The notes beneath the pieces are model-generated. The model saw only the letters and a list, made by a program, of their open reading frames with translations. It made no database searches and was not told the DNA's origin. 64,000 bases of DNA, taken from Brevipalpus yothersi (lineage: Eukaryota > Arthropoda > Arachnida > Trombidiformes > Tenuipalpidae). Shown piece after piece: positions 36,568 through 47,952 of the stretch. The translations under genes were made by a program, and so were the position numbers. Position 1 is the stretch's first letter. Each line of letters opens with the position of its first letter. Location: the NCBI GenBank assembly GCA_003956705.1, contig QZCP01000830.1, positions 1 to 64,000 on the forward strand, written 5' to 3'.

Positions 36568-37960
36568 TGGCTTCCCAGCGTTGTTCCCCTCAATCAAAAT
36601 AGATGTCCGTGGATGTGTTTAAATTGAATTTATACTCTACATACAATCACTCACAATCAACTGTTATCAGATCTCATCACCAATAATGGGACTATTCTAT
36701 GGTTGTAACTGCAATGATTACTCATCAACACAAGCGGATCGATACGATCGACGGCTGATGATGGGAACATCACACGTAAACATCATCGTGCACACAAACA
36801 TCATGATTAATACCAGTAAGAAACATTAGTTCACCCATCAAAATGTATGTGTGTCATAAATCAAAAAACAAAACTCAAAATTAAATATAAAAAGTAATGA
36901 TCCCGAAAAAAAATTTTTTCTCTTCTTCTTATTATGTGTCAAAAAATGCAACTCGCAACGCATCAAAGAAAATCTTCTTCGCCAATCTTGTTGCGTCAAA
37001 ACAACCTTCGATGGAGGCGCCAAGTACAGTTACTTTTCTTTCTGAATTGTGTGTGTGATTAATGATTGATTAAAAATGATTAAAAATTGGGATTCAAGTT
37101 TGGTAGAGAGAGATAAAATATGATTGCCAAGAAATGAGGAAAAATTTTGATGTTTTGGGTGACAAATATTCCCCACTAAAAGAGAATCAAAATTTATTAG
37201 ATGTTGCAATAATGAGATTAGGTTTATCGAAGTTTTGAATTGTGTGTGACTAAAATATTTGCATATTTAGCGATGATTTTTGAGGACAAAGTTTGGAAAA
37301 TGCTTTTCTAATTGAATTGAAATAAAATACGAATTAGTGACAGTTAGCAGCCTATCGAGAGGAGAGAAATAGTGGATAGTAGAGCAGACAGAAGAGTTAG
37401 TAGGGATGGATTGATTTGAGTTGAGGTCATTACAATTCAAACCTTAAGGCTTGGATAGGATTTTTGTTGTAGTCAGTTTAATTGATCTGATAACCTCATA
37501 AATTTTCATCCATTAAGTGTGTGTGTGTAGCTTAAATCTTGATACAGTGTAAATCTATAGATACACCTTCATTAACCCTCAAAATTTTCATCGTGCGATA
37601 GAGTTATTTAGGAGTTCAAAGATTTACGTCCATCACCATCACCATCATCAGAATATCATGATGAGAGTTATCGATGGTAGGTCAACGATAATCCGAGACT
37701 CGATGCGAAAATTGATTCTGATGAGGTCATATTTTCCACTCAAATAAAGTGAAAACAAATTCAGGGTTCATCCGATTATGATTCAATCGTTTAATATGGT
37801 CTCAATTCTATCAACTTTTGATCGAATAAACTGATGAATTCGATCATTCAATGGGATAAATCTCCTCAGGAGATACATTGGCTCGACAAACTAGTTAATT
37901 CGAAACAGATAGATATTACTTTACAACTTTGTTGATTAATAATTTGTTATAATTTAAATT
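36568..37960. other. Intergenic stretch
   Basis: 1.4 kb between BAP1 and HCCS, both on the minus strand. AT-rich, with a CATCAC run near 37630. No gene-like frame or RNA is recognised. Confidence 0.5.
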
Positions 37961-38742
37961 CTAAGCATTTTCAGTTTTTCTCATTCTTGCTCGCCAATGC
38001 CACCATGTCACTTTCATTCTGTCCCATACATTTTCCACAGAATCTACTGCTGGTCTTACATCTAGAATTGCGAAAGCTGGATTCTGATCTGCAGAAACAC
38101 CACCATCATAGTAATCAATGATATATCGTACATCTTTGCCGCATCGATCAACAACCCAATCATGTCGATCAAAAGGCAATTCATATCCAAACCAGGAACG
38201 GATTCTCGCTCTTGGAGTGTAATCTTTAGCTCTACCAGAAAATCTTTTCAGCTTTGGACCAGAAGGGCATTCTTTGGCATGAAATGCGTTCTCCCATTTC
38301 ATCACTTCTTGCCACGCCATTTCGTTATTAGCATTGTGAATCTTGATTATGTTTGAGATTGTAGACCTTTGTAGAGGCTCTGAGAGAAGAGAGAGAGAAA
38401 ACATTTATTATTTTTTCTAATTACAAATCACATATCACAATTAAACCCACCTTTCTCGTGCTCTTTTTCCCACTTCCAGCCTTTTCGAAGCATAGCATTC
38501 CAGAACATTTGTTCACTCGGATAAACCCAATTCTCTTTGGTATCTGCTTTCGGAATTGTGGACACTTCTCGCTCTTTGGACAATTCAAATGGTTGACCAG
38601 GAGATGGTTCCTGATTACCTTCAGGCATCATATTGAGTGGATTAACTCGATCCATATCACCAATCGGACAACCGCCTGAATTTGCGGTGGTCGATGTTGC
38701 ATCATGTTTCACAGGACATCCACCGGATTGCTTGGCAGACAT
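37961..38742 (-). CDS. HCCS: Holocytochrome c-type synthase
   Basis: Exons 38451-38742 and 37961-38379 give 236 residues. Two N-terminal CP motifs (GGCPVKH and GGCPIGD) match the heme-regulatory motifs of the family. The core has VYPSEQMFWNAMLRKGW, then NEMAWQEVMKWE, HAKECPSGPKLKRF, PRARIRSWFGYELPFDRHDW, YIIDYYDGG and DVRPAVDSVENVWDRMKV, all close to the animal enzyme including the conserved His of the heme-handling region. It attaches heme covalently to apocytochrome c in the intermembrane space. COX10, another heme-handling enzyme of the respiratory chain, lies 3.5 kb away, with BAP1 between them. Confidence 0.95.
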
Positions 38743-39740
38743 ATTTTTAACTCTCTCTCTCTAATCAACAATCTCTCCCAAACAAAAGTGCTACAATTAC
38801 CTACAATTACTATTCCACAATCTCAACTTAATTATATTTATCTAATGGTTAATGAATAATCCAGTCAATTAAATACACACAATTTAGCAGTCAATGTTGC
38901 ACCAAAGTTAAACAGCAAAAATTGTTCTGCTCAACATGCTCAACATGCTCTCAAGTACATCTGAATTGAAGCGCTAAAATCAAAGCCCAATAAGAACTTG
39001 CCAGCTAAGATTGTCGATCAAACTTGTGGATCAGTTATCGTTGCTTGATTAATGTGTTGGCAATTATAGCCCTGTAATTCTTTGTGAATTTTATGATGAT
39101 GATATTTACTCAATCTTCTCTCTGTCTCTGAATTGTGGCTAATTTGGATGCAGCGGCTTAAGATCAACCGTTAATGAATATGGAGTTGATGGTGATGAGA
39201 CTAGTTCTGGTTATAGCTAGAAATTGAGGTCATTATTGGTGCAATTTTTATTTCGGTGCAAAAATTGATTCAATCGAGGTTCAATTGATTCTGATCAACT
39301 GTATTGATCAGTTCGATGTGAAAATTAGTGTTTTCACATGGATATGCTCAAGGTTTACCGAAAATATATTTTTCAAGGTTGAAAAAAAGTGGTCACTTGA
39401 ATAACGAGAATAATAAATTTTTTCATCACAATTATCGTAATAATCGATTTTTGTATTCAAGTTATGCAATATTCATATTTTGAGAGCTGGTAAGAATAAC
39501 CTTTCTAACCTTCTTATCTGAGTTTCAGCAAAAACATCAGGACAAAACTCGACGATCTACAATTTCAGGACCATTAGAATTTCTATATCAATCTCGATTT
39601 TTGAGATCTTCCAAAATCAAAGAAGTAATTAACGTCAAAAACCTCTTTTTTTGTTTCTTAAAGTGACAATAGGAAATAACAGTTTTAATATTCTTCGTTT
39701 ATTTTGTTGAAAAAAATGAAATGAAAATTAGTTCAAATTC
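38743..39740. other. Intergenic stretch
   Basis: One kilobase of AT-rich DNA upstream of HCCS. No supported feature apart from a short direct repeat (GCTCAACAT twice, near 38931-38950). Confidence 0.5.
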
Positions 39741-40598
39741 TTATCGTTCATCTTTAAGTTCTCTATTTTTGATTGTTTTCTCGATAATCTGAACCAATTG
39801 AACTGTCCAATACAATTGAATGATGAATATTGAACTTTGAAGTAGAAAAATGAGATACATGAATATAGATCTCTCATGAAATGGCAGTATAGGAACCCAG
39901 TACAGCTCCCAAAGCATATTGAATGTCCATATGACACGAATATAAAACCATAGAGCACAATATATGATGAAACCCACTAGGCAAACTTTAAAATACCTAA
40001 GATGATCTAAAACTCTCAGAGTTGAGAGAACAACATCGGTCAACTTATAACTGTATGCCATCATGGAACCAATACAGCATCCATTGATCATCCATCCAAT
40101 GATAATGGTAATCGGAGTAATCGTATGATGAATAACATAGACAATTTTCACTTTCTGATCACGCAAACAAATCAACTGGGAAATACAGTAGCCAAGATAA
40201 ATGTTATAGAAAATTCTTTGCTCCCATTCCAATGATTGATGGGGATAAATTTTCACCAATGAAGTGAAATCTTTGAACCAAGGTTTATGATGAATCAAAA
40301 TGAATCCTGTTGTACACACAATCAAACTGAGAGTAAGTTCTGTACTTAGATCAGAGAATTTTTTGGCTTTTTCAAACATACTAATCTTGTTCACTGATTC
40401 TTCGTCATGATTGTTATTATTGATGTTGATCGTCAGTTGTTTCAATTGTTTCAATTGGACTTTGTTAAACTTGACTTTGAGTTTTTTTCTCAACTTAACA
40501 AAAAGAAAGCTTATCAAAACACTTGGTAATAATCCAAGGAAAGTGGGATAAACTATATTTTCCTTATATTTTGGTATGAACCAAGCCATTTTCTCCAT
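39741..40598 (-). CDS. TLC-domain multipass membrane protein, ceramide synthase-like
   Basis: A single-exon frame of 285 residues starts at an ATG at 40598. Five or more hydrophobic segments are visible (about residues 18-35, 90-110, 130-145, 155-185 and 205-265). The central HHTITPITIIIGW followed by a downstream LTDVVLSTLRVLDHL resembles the Lag1/TLC signature, in which paired His and distal Asp residues form the ceramide synthase active site. An Asn/Asp-rich loop lies near residues 57-68. There is no homeobox-like domain and the protein is shorter than typical ceramide synthases. A sphingolipid acyltransferase role is likely but not certain; TLCD- or CLN8-type proteins are alternatives. 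Localisation is probably the endoplasmic reticulum. Confidence 0.72.
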   Translation of the reverse strand: MEKMAWFIPKYKENIVYPTFLGLLPSVLISFLFVKLRKKLKVKFNKVQLKQLKQLTININNNNHDEESVNKISMFEKAKKFSDLSTELTLSLIVCTTGFILIHHKPWFKDFTSLVKIYPHQSLEWEQRIFYNIYLGYCISQLICLRDQKVKIVYVIHHTITPITIIIGWMINGCCIGSMMAYSYKLTDVVLSTLRVLDHLRYFKVCLVGFIIYCALWFYIRVIWTFNMLWELYWVPILPFHERSIFMYLIFLLQSSIFIIQLYWTVQLVQIIEKTIKNRELKDER

Positions 40599-42136
40599 GA
40601 TGAAAACGATTTCTCATCAACTGAAAGAAGAATACCTCTCTTTCTGAAGAACTCAATCCTCTGAATAGGTTTCTCGAAGTGTTAGTATATTTCATGTGGG
40701 GATCTAGGTGAAGTAGTAGTCTCGAAATACATTCATCACAACACTGTGTATTTTTCTGATTTTTTTCAAACTTTTGGGGAAGACATGTTCTTGGTTATAT
40801 CAGACCTCGAAAAGTGAAAGGAAATCCTCGGGAAAGAGAACGGATGCTCATGGAAAGCCATGAACTCTACATCGTAACAAGAGACGCGCAAGGAACGATG
40901 TTACAATCATGTGTGGAATAACCTAGATTATTCGCTCAATCTGGGCTTTTAGAGAGATTATTTCTTGCCTGAATTTTTACTAAAATTTCAAGATTTAAAA
41001 GATTTGAGATTCATCAAGAAAAGAGCTCATTTTGCCATGGAATAGATTAATAGTAATGTTGGTGGTGATAGAAATTTTTGAAGAGAAATAAATCATTTGC
41101 CGAGAAGAGTGACCACTTTAAGGAATTTAGTTTAACTGAATGATGATCAGATAAGCATGTAACTTTTCTCAATGATCCAAGATATACTCATCTACACATC
41201 AGTATACCTTCAAACTTCAAATTTTGTATTCCCAAATTCATCGTCGTCTTCCTTAAACTTTCCAAAAAGGAATATCCAATCGAAAGGGTTATTTCCTCAT
41301 TGAAAGCCTTTTGAGATTCAAATTTTTTCACTTTTCTCCAGCATAAAGCCTCTGCTCCAATATAAATTCCAAATACTGATCTTACAGTTTTCAATTGCAT
41401 TTGATGAAACGATAAAACGTTGTTAAGTTGATTTATCTCTAGTAAGTTAATAGTTGAAAAAATTACACTTGACAAGTATTCGGTATATTTCTAAATGTTC
41501 TTTTCCAACCAAAAGAGATCAATCAATTAAAGTCTCATATTTAAGAGATCCAGTAAAAAAAATGACTTGAACAACAACTAGGGTATAGAGAGAAAGACAT
41601 TCAATCCGAAAAGAACGATTCGATTCGATTTTTGTTGGTTTTTATTTTTCCTTACTTATCCATGAACTAGAAAGTGGAACTCAAGTTTATTTTCAAATAA
41701 AAATTGTGATAAACTTCACTCACTCACACTCACACACACATACACATACTCGTAATCATACTCATACACATACACAACACAATAATTAAAGAGTTCTTCT
41801 ATGCAGTGGGTCAAATGCTGGAGGCAAAAAATGAAGGAAGGTAAAAAGAGAGAGAAAGAGAAAGAGAAAGAGAGAAAAGAGATTGATTGAGGAAGAAGAG
41901 GAGAAAGTTTGGGATATTCCCAGATGAACACAAATTTTTCTCTCTTTTTCTCTTTCTTTCAGTCTTCCTCATCTTCGTTCTTTCCCGGAATGGATAAGAG
42001 AGTGATAATATTATATATTTATATATAATTGACAGTCAATAAAACAAAATGGAAAATATTATTCATGAATGGTGATGATGATGTTGATGATGATGGGCGA
42101 TGATGAAGATGGTGAAGATGGTGATAGGTGATGTAT
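40599..42136. other. Intergenic stretch
   Basis: 1.5 kb with no supported gene. Minus-strand frames at 41188-41475 (begins at TTG) and 41716-41931 (repeat-driven) were judged spurious. A GATGATGATG-rich run lies near 42070-42125, just after the CRAL-TRIO stop codon. Confidence 0.5.
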
Positions 42137-42562
42137 TCATTTTTTTATGTGAATTTTTTTACTTTTCTTTCGATTTTCATCAATCACCATGTTGTCCAGT
42201 GCAAGAAGTCGATCTCGATTATCTTCTAATTTTTTAATCCATTTTTCCGACATTACTCTCCACGATACGGTTCCACCATACTCTTTTGGTAGTATACGAG
42301 TTGGACTAATTTTTAATTCACCCAAATTTTTGGGCAAATATAATCGATCCTGTAATTTTTCCGTCAGAAAACTTGATATAAACACCAATATTGTTCTTAT
42401 CAGGTGAGGCAAGTGTAGCCAATGGACCTCTTTATGTTTTACAGGTAAAGCTTTCTGTTAATCACACATACACACATGATGTCACATGTTTTCAAAAATG
42501 ATCCAATCGATTGAAAACGATATCGATGTTGGGTATTATTGTTGGTTGATCGTGTTGATAGA

Positions 42563-42610
<48 letters not shown>

Positions 42611-44527
42611 CACCAAATGTCAACAGGTCAGTTTAAACAATTGAAAAGAGGAACCATTGAAGCGATTAGCAAGGTGAAGTTGAACAGTAGTAGTAGAGTT
42701 GACATAAAGTTTTTTGAGTGAAAAGTTCAGTGAAAAGAGAATAGAAAAGAAAGAGAAAACAAAACATGAATCAGTTATAGAGACCATGAATTAAGTTGTA
42801 TCTCAATCGGATATCACACTAATCTTAACGCTTTATGCTGATTCTTCGATTGATTTATTTGCTGGCCTCTTCCAACCTTCAAGCGAATGGAAGAGTACAA
42901 AAATTCGGAAAATCCTGATCCTGATGATATAGACATTCATTATGCAAGAGAGAGAGAGAAAGAGAGACTATGTATGTGTTTAGTGTGTAATCATTTAAAC
43001 TTGATTTCCTTAATGAGTTACAAATGCAAATGTGTTAAATGTTAGTATGCCAATTTTTTCGATCATCTCGAAGATTACTGTCAATTAGAAATGATAACTA
43101 CCACTTTTCGCTAGATTATCATTACACTACCAGCTAGACTGTCATAACGTGTCATTGATTCAGGGGGATATAGATAAGAGGCGAAAATCAATCGAATGGT
43201 CAATTGAACATAATCAAAGAAACAGATCAACTTACCTCACCACTTTGAAGCAATCTTTTTATTTCTCGAATTCCTAAATAGGTGACTTCCGATAGACCAA
43301 CACCTTCCTCATCGAATATGTACACAAAACCGTTACGCTGATTGTATTCATCTTCCAGCAGAACTTCCAATGTCATCATGATTGCACGGAAAAGGTCAGT
43401 TGGACGGTGTCCATACTTTTGATTGAATGCTGCACATCGGCCGAAAATAACTGTTCGGCCCTGACTATCACGTTCCAATAGTGGAAATAGATAGCCTCTT
43501 TTCATTAAATCACACACTTGAGGATCATGTACATCCAAATTTTTGTAACAATGTGGATTAGCTTGTCGAACTTTCATGTATTTTTCGAATACTTTGAACG
43601 TTTCCTCTAGATTGAATTTGCGGAAATTTAGAAAGCGTAGTAGAAAAATATCATCTAGAAAATGAAAAATCGGCAGAAAAAGGGAGAGAAAAAATAGTTT
43701 TCCAGTTAGTTATGACCCTCAGGAAGAATGTTTACATCATCAAAAAAGGAAAGGATTTAAGCTCAGGGGAAAATTATCATCACATTGAGTGAAAAAAAAA
43801 ATTGATGATGAGTATGAAAAATTTGCTCCTTGAAGAAAAAGAAGATGAAGATGAGGAAGAATCCAGATCAAAATTCTGCATGTTTATGAAGTGTCCAAAA
43901 AAGATGAGACAGATAAAGAGAGAGAAAAGCCAAAAAATTCATAAATATTTTCTGACTGGTCTTCTATTACAAAAATATCAACAACAAGATAACAGACTGA
44001 AATGAATGAATTTTTATTATATCGCGGAAGTAGATAAACATCATTTTCACTGACCAATACAACACACACATATACATACATACACACGCGACGGGAACTG
44101 TAGCACCGGTCTGAAAATCGAAACAAGTCCACGAATATGTATGTGAATGGAAACACATTTATACATATACACACACCTCATAAACACTTTGAATGTGGGC
44201 AATGATTAAGAGCAAATAGTGATAATCACTAATCACGTCTGGTGGACGGATGAATGAATGGATGGATGGATAATAGGGTCCATAATTTCGAATATGTCGC
44301 CTTGAGGTTTGGACAGTAAGCTTATGAACACAGGATGCTGTAGTGATTTATGTAAATTTCTTTTGATTCTATTCTCTTGATCACTATTTCTATCATTTGA
44401 AAATTTATTATTGAAGATAATAAGATACCTTACCTGTTCGAGGTGAAACAAATCGCGGCTGAGATAGAATCCATTCGCGAAATTTTTTTAATTTTAATTT
44501 TTCCTGCTGGTCTGTGGCTATGACCAT
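42137..44527 (-). CDS. CRAL-TRIO (SEC14-like) lipid-transfer protein
   Basis: Exons 44434-44527, 43236-43654 and 42137-42454 give 276 residues with consistent phases. The N-terminal CRAL-TRIO-N helix region holds REWILSQPRF and DDIFLLRFLNFRKFNLEE. The lipid-binding fold follows: RTVIFGRCAAFNQ, FVYIFDEEGVGLSEVTYLG, then LPVKHKEVHWLHLPHL and FLTEKLQDRLYL, ending ILPKEYGGT. The organisation is that of alpha-tocopherol transfer protein/clavesin-type proteins, which move tocopherols, retinoids or phosphoinositides between membranes. The ligand cannot be told from sequence. Both introns are long (780 bp) for this window and contain GA tracts and short repeats. It is divergent from the second CDT1-like gene. 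Confidence 0.93.
42569..42606. repeat. (GA)n microsatellite in CRAL-TRIO intron
   Basis: A perfect GA run within the intron 42455-43235. Confidence 0.95.
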
Positions 44528-45167
44528 GATGACAACTTTGGTGAGCGAAAAAAAAATGATATTCGTGGACACAAAATCAAGGCAAATGATTCAACTTGTG
44601 GTGTTACTCAATTAATTGATTGAATGTGATGATGATTATTTTGGTGATCTTCACAGACTACAAATACTACTTGAGTAACAGTTTTTAAACGGATTGAAAA
44701 CAACCACTAATATCTCTGGGCTGTATAGCATTCAGTATTGAAAACGGAAGCGATCTTTAATCAATACACAGTATGATGAACTGTAATATTGCGTGTGAAG
44801 ATACTAGGAGATGCTGGAATTTGTGATGCAACGAAATGTGTATCGAATATTCACATGCATGTACAGTTGGAAGGTTTTGCTGATTATAAAGCACGCTGAA
44901 ATAGTTGTTCCAAAATGGTTCACTGGAGAATTTTGCGATTGAATATAATCCAAAAATTTAAATAAAACACAGCCGTACTCGACTGGTAAAACAACTGTTT
45001 TTAAACTCACTATTGGACTAGCGATAAAAAAATCAATTTTAAATCATTCATACACTGTACTTTTCGAGTGTTATGTAAACGATGTCGAGTGAAATCGATG
45101 GCCTGGACGATCACGATTTTGAAAGTGAGAGTATGAGATATTTGATGATGGAAGCTGAGTGAGAAAT

Positions 45168-45219
<52 letters not shown>

Positions 45220-46237
45220 AAGTGGACTTACAGCGCACCTTGAGGCCACATATTGATTGGTTAATGCATGAGGATAAGTTTATTAATAGTTAAATAGTGG
45301 AAGGGAAAGTGAGATCAGTTGTCCTAAATGCGAGTTTCTCTCTCTCTCTCTCTCTTCGGTTGGGGAGGTACATTCCATCAATCTAAACTCATGATGCTTT
45401 ATTCCTCTCTATACCTTCATCTTTCTCTTCCATCCCCTTTTCTCTATGCTTCTTCTCAAGTTGATCTTTGTCCATGGTACTTTCTTGCCACCAATACTGA
45501 GCAAGGTAAAATTTTTCAAGGAAAATACTTTCGCAATTAAGACTACAAGTTAACCTCCAGTACAGCCAAAACATGGTCACTGGCCATTTTAAGGTCGATT
45601 CTAGAGATCAAAAGTCGATAAGAAGAAAATATCTAGTATTTATCGCATTTCTACCGTTGTCAATGTACACAAAAGCTCTTCACCATTTTTTTCGACTACT
45701 AGAAATCTTTCTCCTAGAATTAGAAAGAAATACACTTAAAATTGGTGACCTCAAAGATCTCATCAACTCAAAATCGATCCCATTAACTATCACATAGTTG
45801 CTTCTTCAGCATGAACCCCTTCTATCGCTCCCAAATCGAAAGCAGCAACGAGGCATCTCCAATCCTGATAATCTACACATCGAAAAATTTATCAATTTCT
45901 CTCAGTAATTAAACAGTAAATTAATTAATAATATCAAAAAGAAAGTAATAGAAACACAAAAATTCTGAAAATGCCGCGATTTAAAAAGTTGAACCAAAAA
46001 ACTTTAAACTTTATCTGCTCAAACTGAGACGTCTCAGGTGTTGAGCTTTTAATTTTGTTTACCGCCAAAAGTTGAACAAAGAGTTTTGTTTGTGTTTGTG
46101 CTGTTGATGGAAGCTGTTGTGTTTAGTGTATTTCCATAGGTTTTTGGTGTGTATGTGTGTGTTTTGCCTGTGGACATGATATTGGGGTGGTAATAATTTA
46201 TTGGTAATTTAATTTAATTTCATCAGCCATCATCATC
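44528..46237. promoter_or_regulatory. Divergent CRAL-TRIO / CDT1-like B upstream region
   Basis: 1.7 kb between two divergent start codons. It holds a (GA)n run at 45170-45214 and a short (TC)n at about 45338-45355. Short frames at 45010-45249, 45328-45540 and 45573-45797 show no family resemblance and appear driven by repeats or chance. Confidence 0.5.
45170..45214. repeat. (GA)n microsatellite
   Basis: A perfect GA run upstream of the CRAL-TRIO gene. Confidence 0.95.
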
Positions 46238-47437
46238 ATGTCAACCTCAGGATCACCTAAGAAAAGGATTACTCAATACTTTAGTGCCAGAAAGCGTTTG
46301 TTTTGTGATGATGGTGATCAATTATTGAGTTTAACCAAAAAATTACGAACTGCGGACATAAGTGATGGCTCACCGTGGCCGAGTCCGGTTAAAATACGAC
46401 CAGTAAGTTTAAGTCCACGATCTCGGTTGAGAACACAGATCAGGACACCCAGTCCATCACCATCAGCACGTCGAAAATCATCATCATCATCTGGATCCAA
46501 AAGTCGAACACCAGCTGATTATGGTTGTAAGGATATTAAGGAATTTCTCACTATACTTGGTGTTGGTACTCAAAAGCCTGAAGTTCCCGCTGATGTTGAT
46601 GATGATGGTGGAACAAGTGGTACTGTTACCACCTCAATTGACAGTCCAATGCATGAGGTTAAGGTTAAAAAAGAGCTTACAGATGATAATCTGGATAGGC
46701 TATCATCATCAACAGCAATGAGAATCAAAAGTCCCATAAGCAAGGCACGTTTATCATCATCGGTGAAAAAAACCCCACCAAGATTGACACCGAAAAAAGC
46801 TTTTCCTCGTACACCAGATCCCAAGACACCAGCTCGACGAAATATTAATTTTGATGATGCTGTAAAAAAACTTAATTTTGATTTTCCCAAATTCGATGAG
46901 ACTAAGTATACGGGCTTGAACAAATCTACTTTGTGTCAAGTTTCCAAGCAACTCAAACTGAGCCCAATCAAAGAGGTTGTTAAAGATGGTCCCGCTAAAG
47001 GGATATCGATAGCTTTACTTGCGAAGGTATGTATTGATGGATATGATAGTGAGCATCTTTCACTGATTATTTATTTTGTATTTTAGGTGAAAAAGTCACC
47101 CGAAGACTTGGAAAAAGAGAAAATCGAGAGAGAGAAAAGAATTAAGAAGCTTCCACGTTTACTTCGCATTGTTCATTGTCATTTTGTCATGAATCCGGGC
47201 CCAGTGTCCTCACAAAAACTTGTTGACCGATGTTTAAGCAGTTATGCAAGCTTTTATCGATGTTCAATAACTCCTATCGAAGTAGATCAACAAATCTCAT
47301 TGATGATTGAACTTTTTCCCGATTGGATTACTCAAACAGATATTCGTGGTGTCAATTTTGTTAGGGTTTTGGACTCAAAGAAATCTCTCATTCAGCTTGA
47401 ACAGCAGCTCAGCACTCCTCAAGAGGAGGTCAAATGA
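46238..47437 (+). CDS. CDT1-like protein B (PIP degron-like motif, CDK-type sites, C-terminal winged helix)
   Basis: Exons 46238-47026 and 47087-47437 join in phase 0 to 379 residues. The N-terminus has KKRITQYFSARKR, close to the PIP-degron core (hydrophobic-T-x-aromatic-aromatic with a basic residue at +4), the element that triggers CRL4-CDT2 destruction in S phase. Many SP/TP sites (SPWPSP, SPRSR, TPSPSP, KTPPRLTPKK) could be CDK targets. Residues about 250-370 form the CDT1 C-terminal domain: GISIALLAK, RIVHCHFVMNPGP, LFPDWITQTDIRG. The central geminin-binding CDT1 domain is not recognisable; a disordered Ser/Lys-rich segment is in its place. The intron position equals that of the shorter paralogue at 9274-9837. 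It may be a highly diverged licensing factor or a regulator of it. Confidence 0.8.
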
Positions 47438-47952
47438 AATCTAGCGTCCAATTCAATGATTCCCAAACTCGAAAAACTTTTTTGCAATCAATTTTTGAGT
47501 GAACCTTTTGTTCAAAACAATCATCATTTCAAAAATATCGCTATTTTTTATACTTATTCTTATACTTATACTCCTTTCCTTATTAATGCTCTCCATAATT
47601 GTATCAGTAATCTGAGAAGATTGATACAGAATTTAGGTATACTCGATTAGTGGTGTATTTTTTCGACATGCTTTGGCTCGAATCTTAACTGAAGTGATAT
47701 TCGAATCGCATCAATCAAATGATTTGATGAATGAACTCATGTTACCCTACTCTTATAAGACTTTGTCCCTATATCTGTGTGAAATCTCATGAAGTGTGTT
47801 TTCCTGTGATCTAAGTGGATTTAAATTAAATTAAATTAATTTTTTCGCTGTGAATATACGTTTTGATTCATGAAATCTTAATTTTTCATGTTACGAGTTC
47901 CATCATCATTTGAATAACTTTCTGAATCATTATCCAGAAATGAAACAGTAAT
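47438..47952. other. Convergent 3' spacer
   Basis: 3' UTRs of CDT1-like B (+) and catalase 1 (-) meet here. Nothing else is recognised. Confidence 0.5.

Noticed and set aside
41188..41475. 95-codon minus-strand frame
   Set aside because: Begins at TTG rather than ATG and resembles nothing known.
45573..45797. 74-codon plus-strand frame between divergent genes
   Set aside because: No domain, no signal for splicing, and composition like the surrounding spacer.
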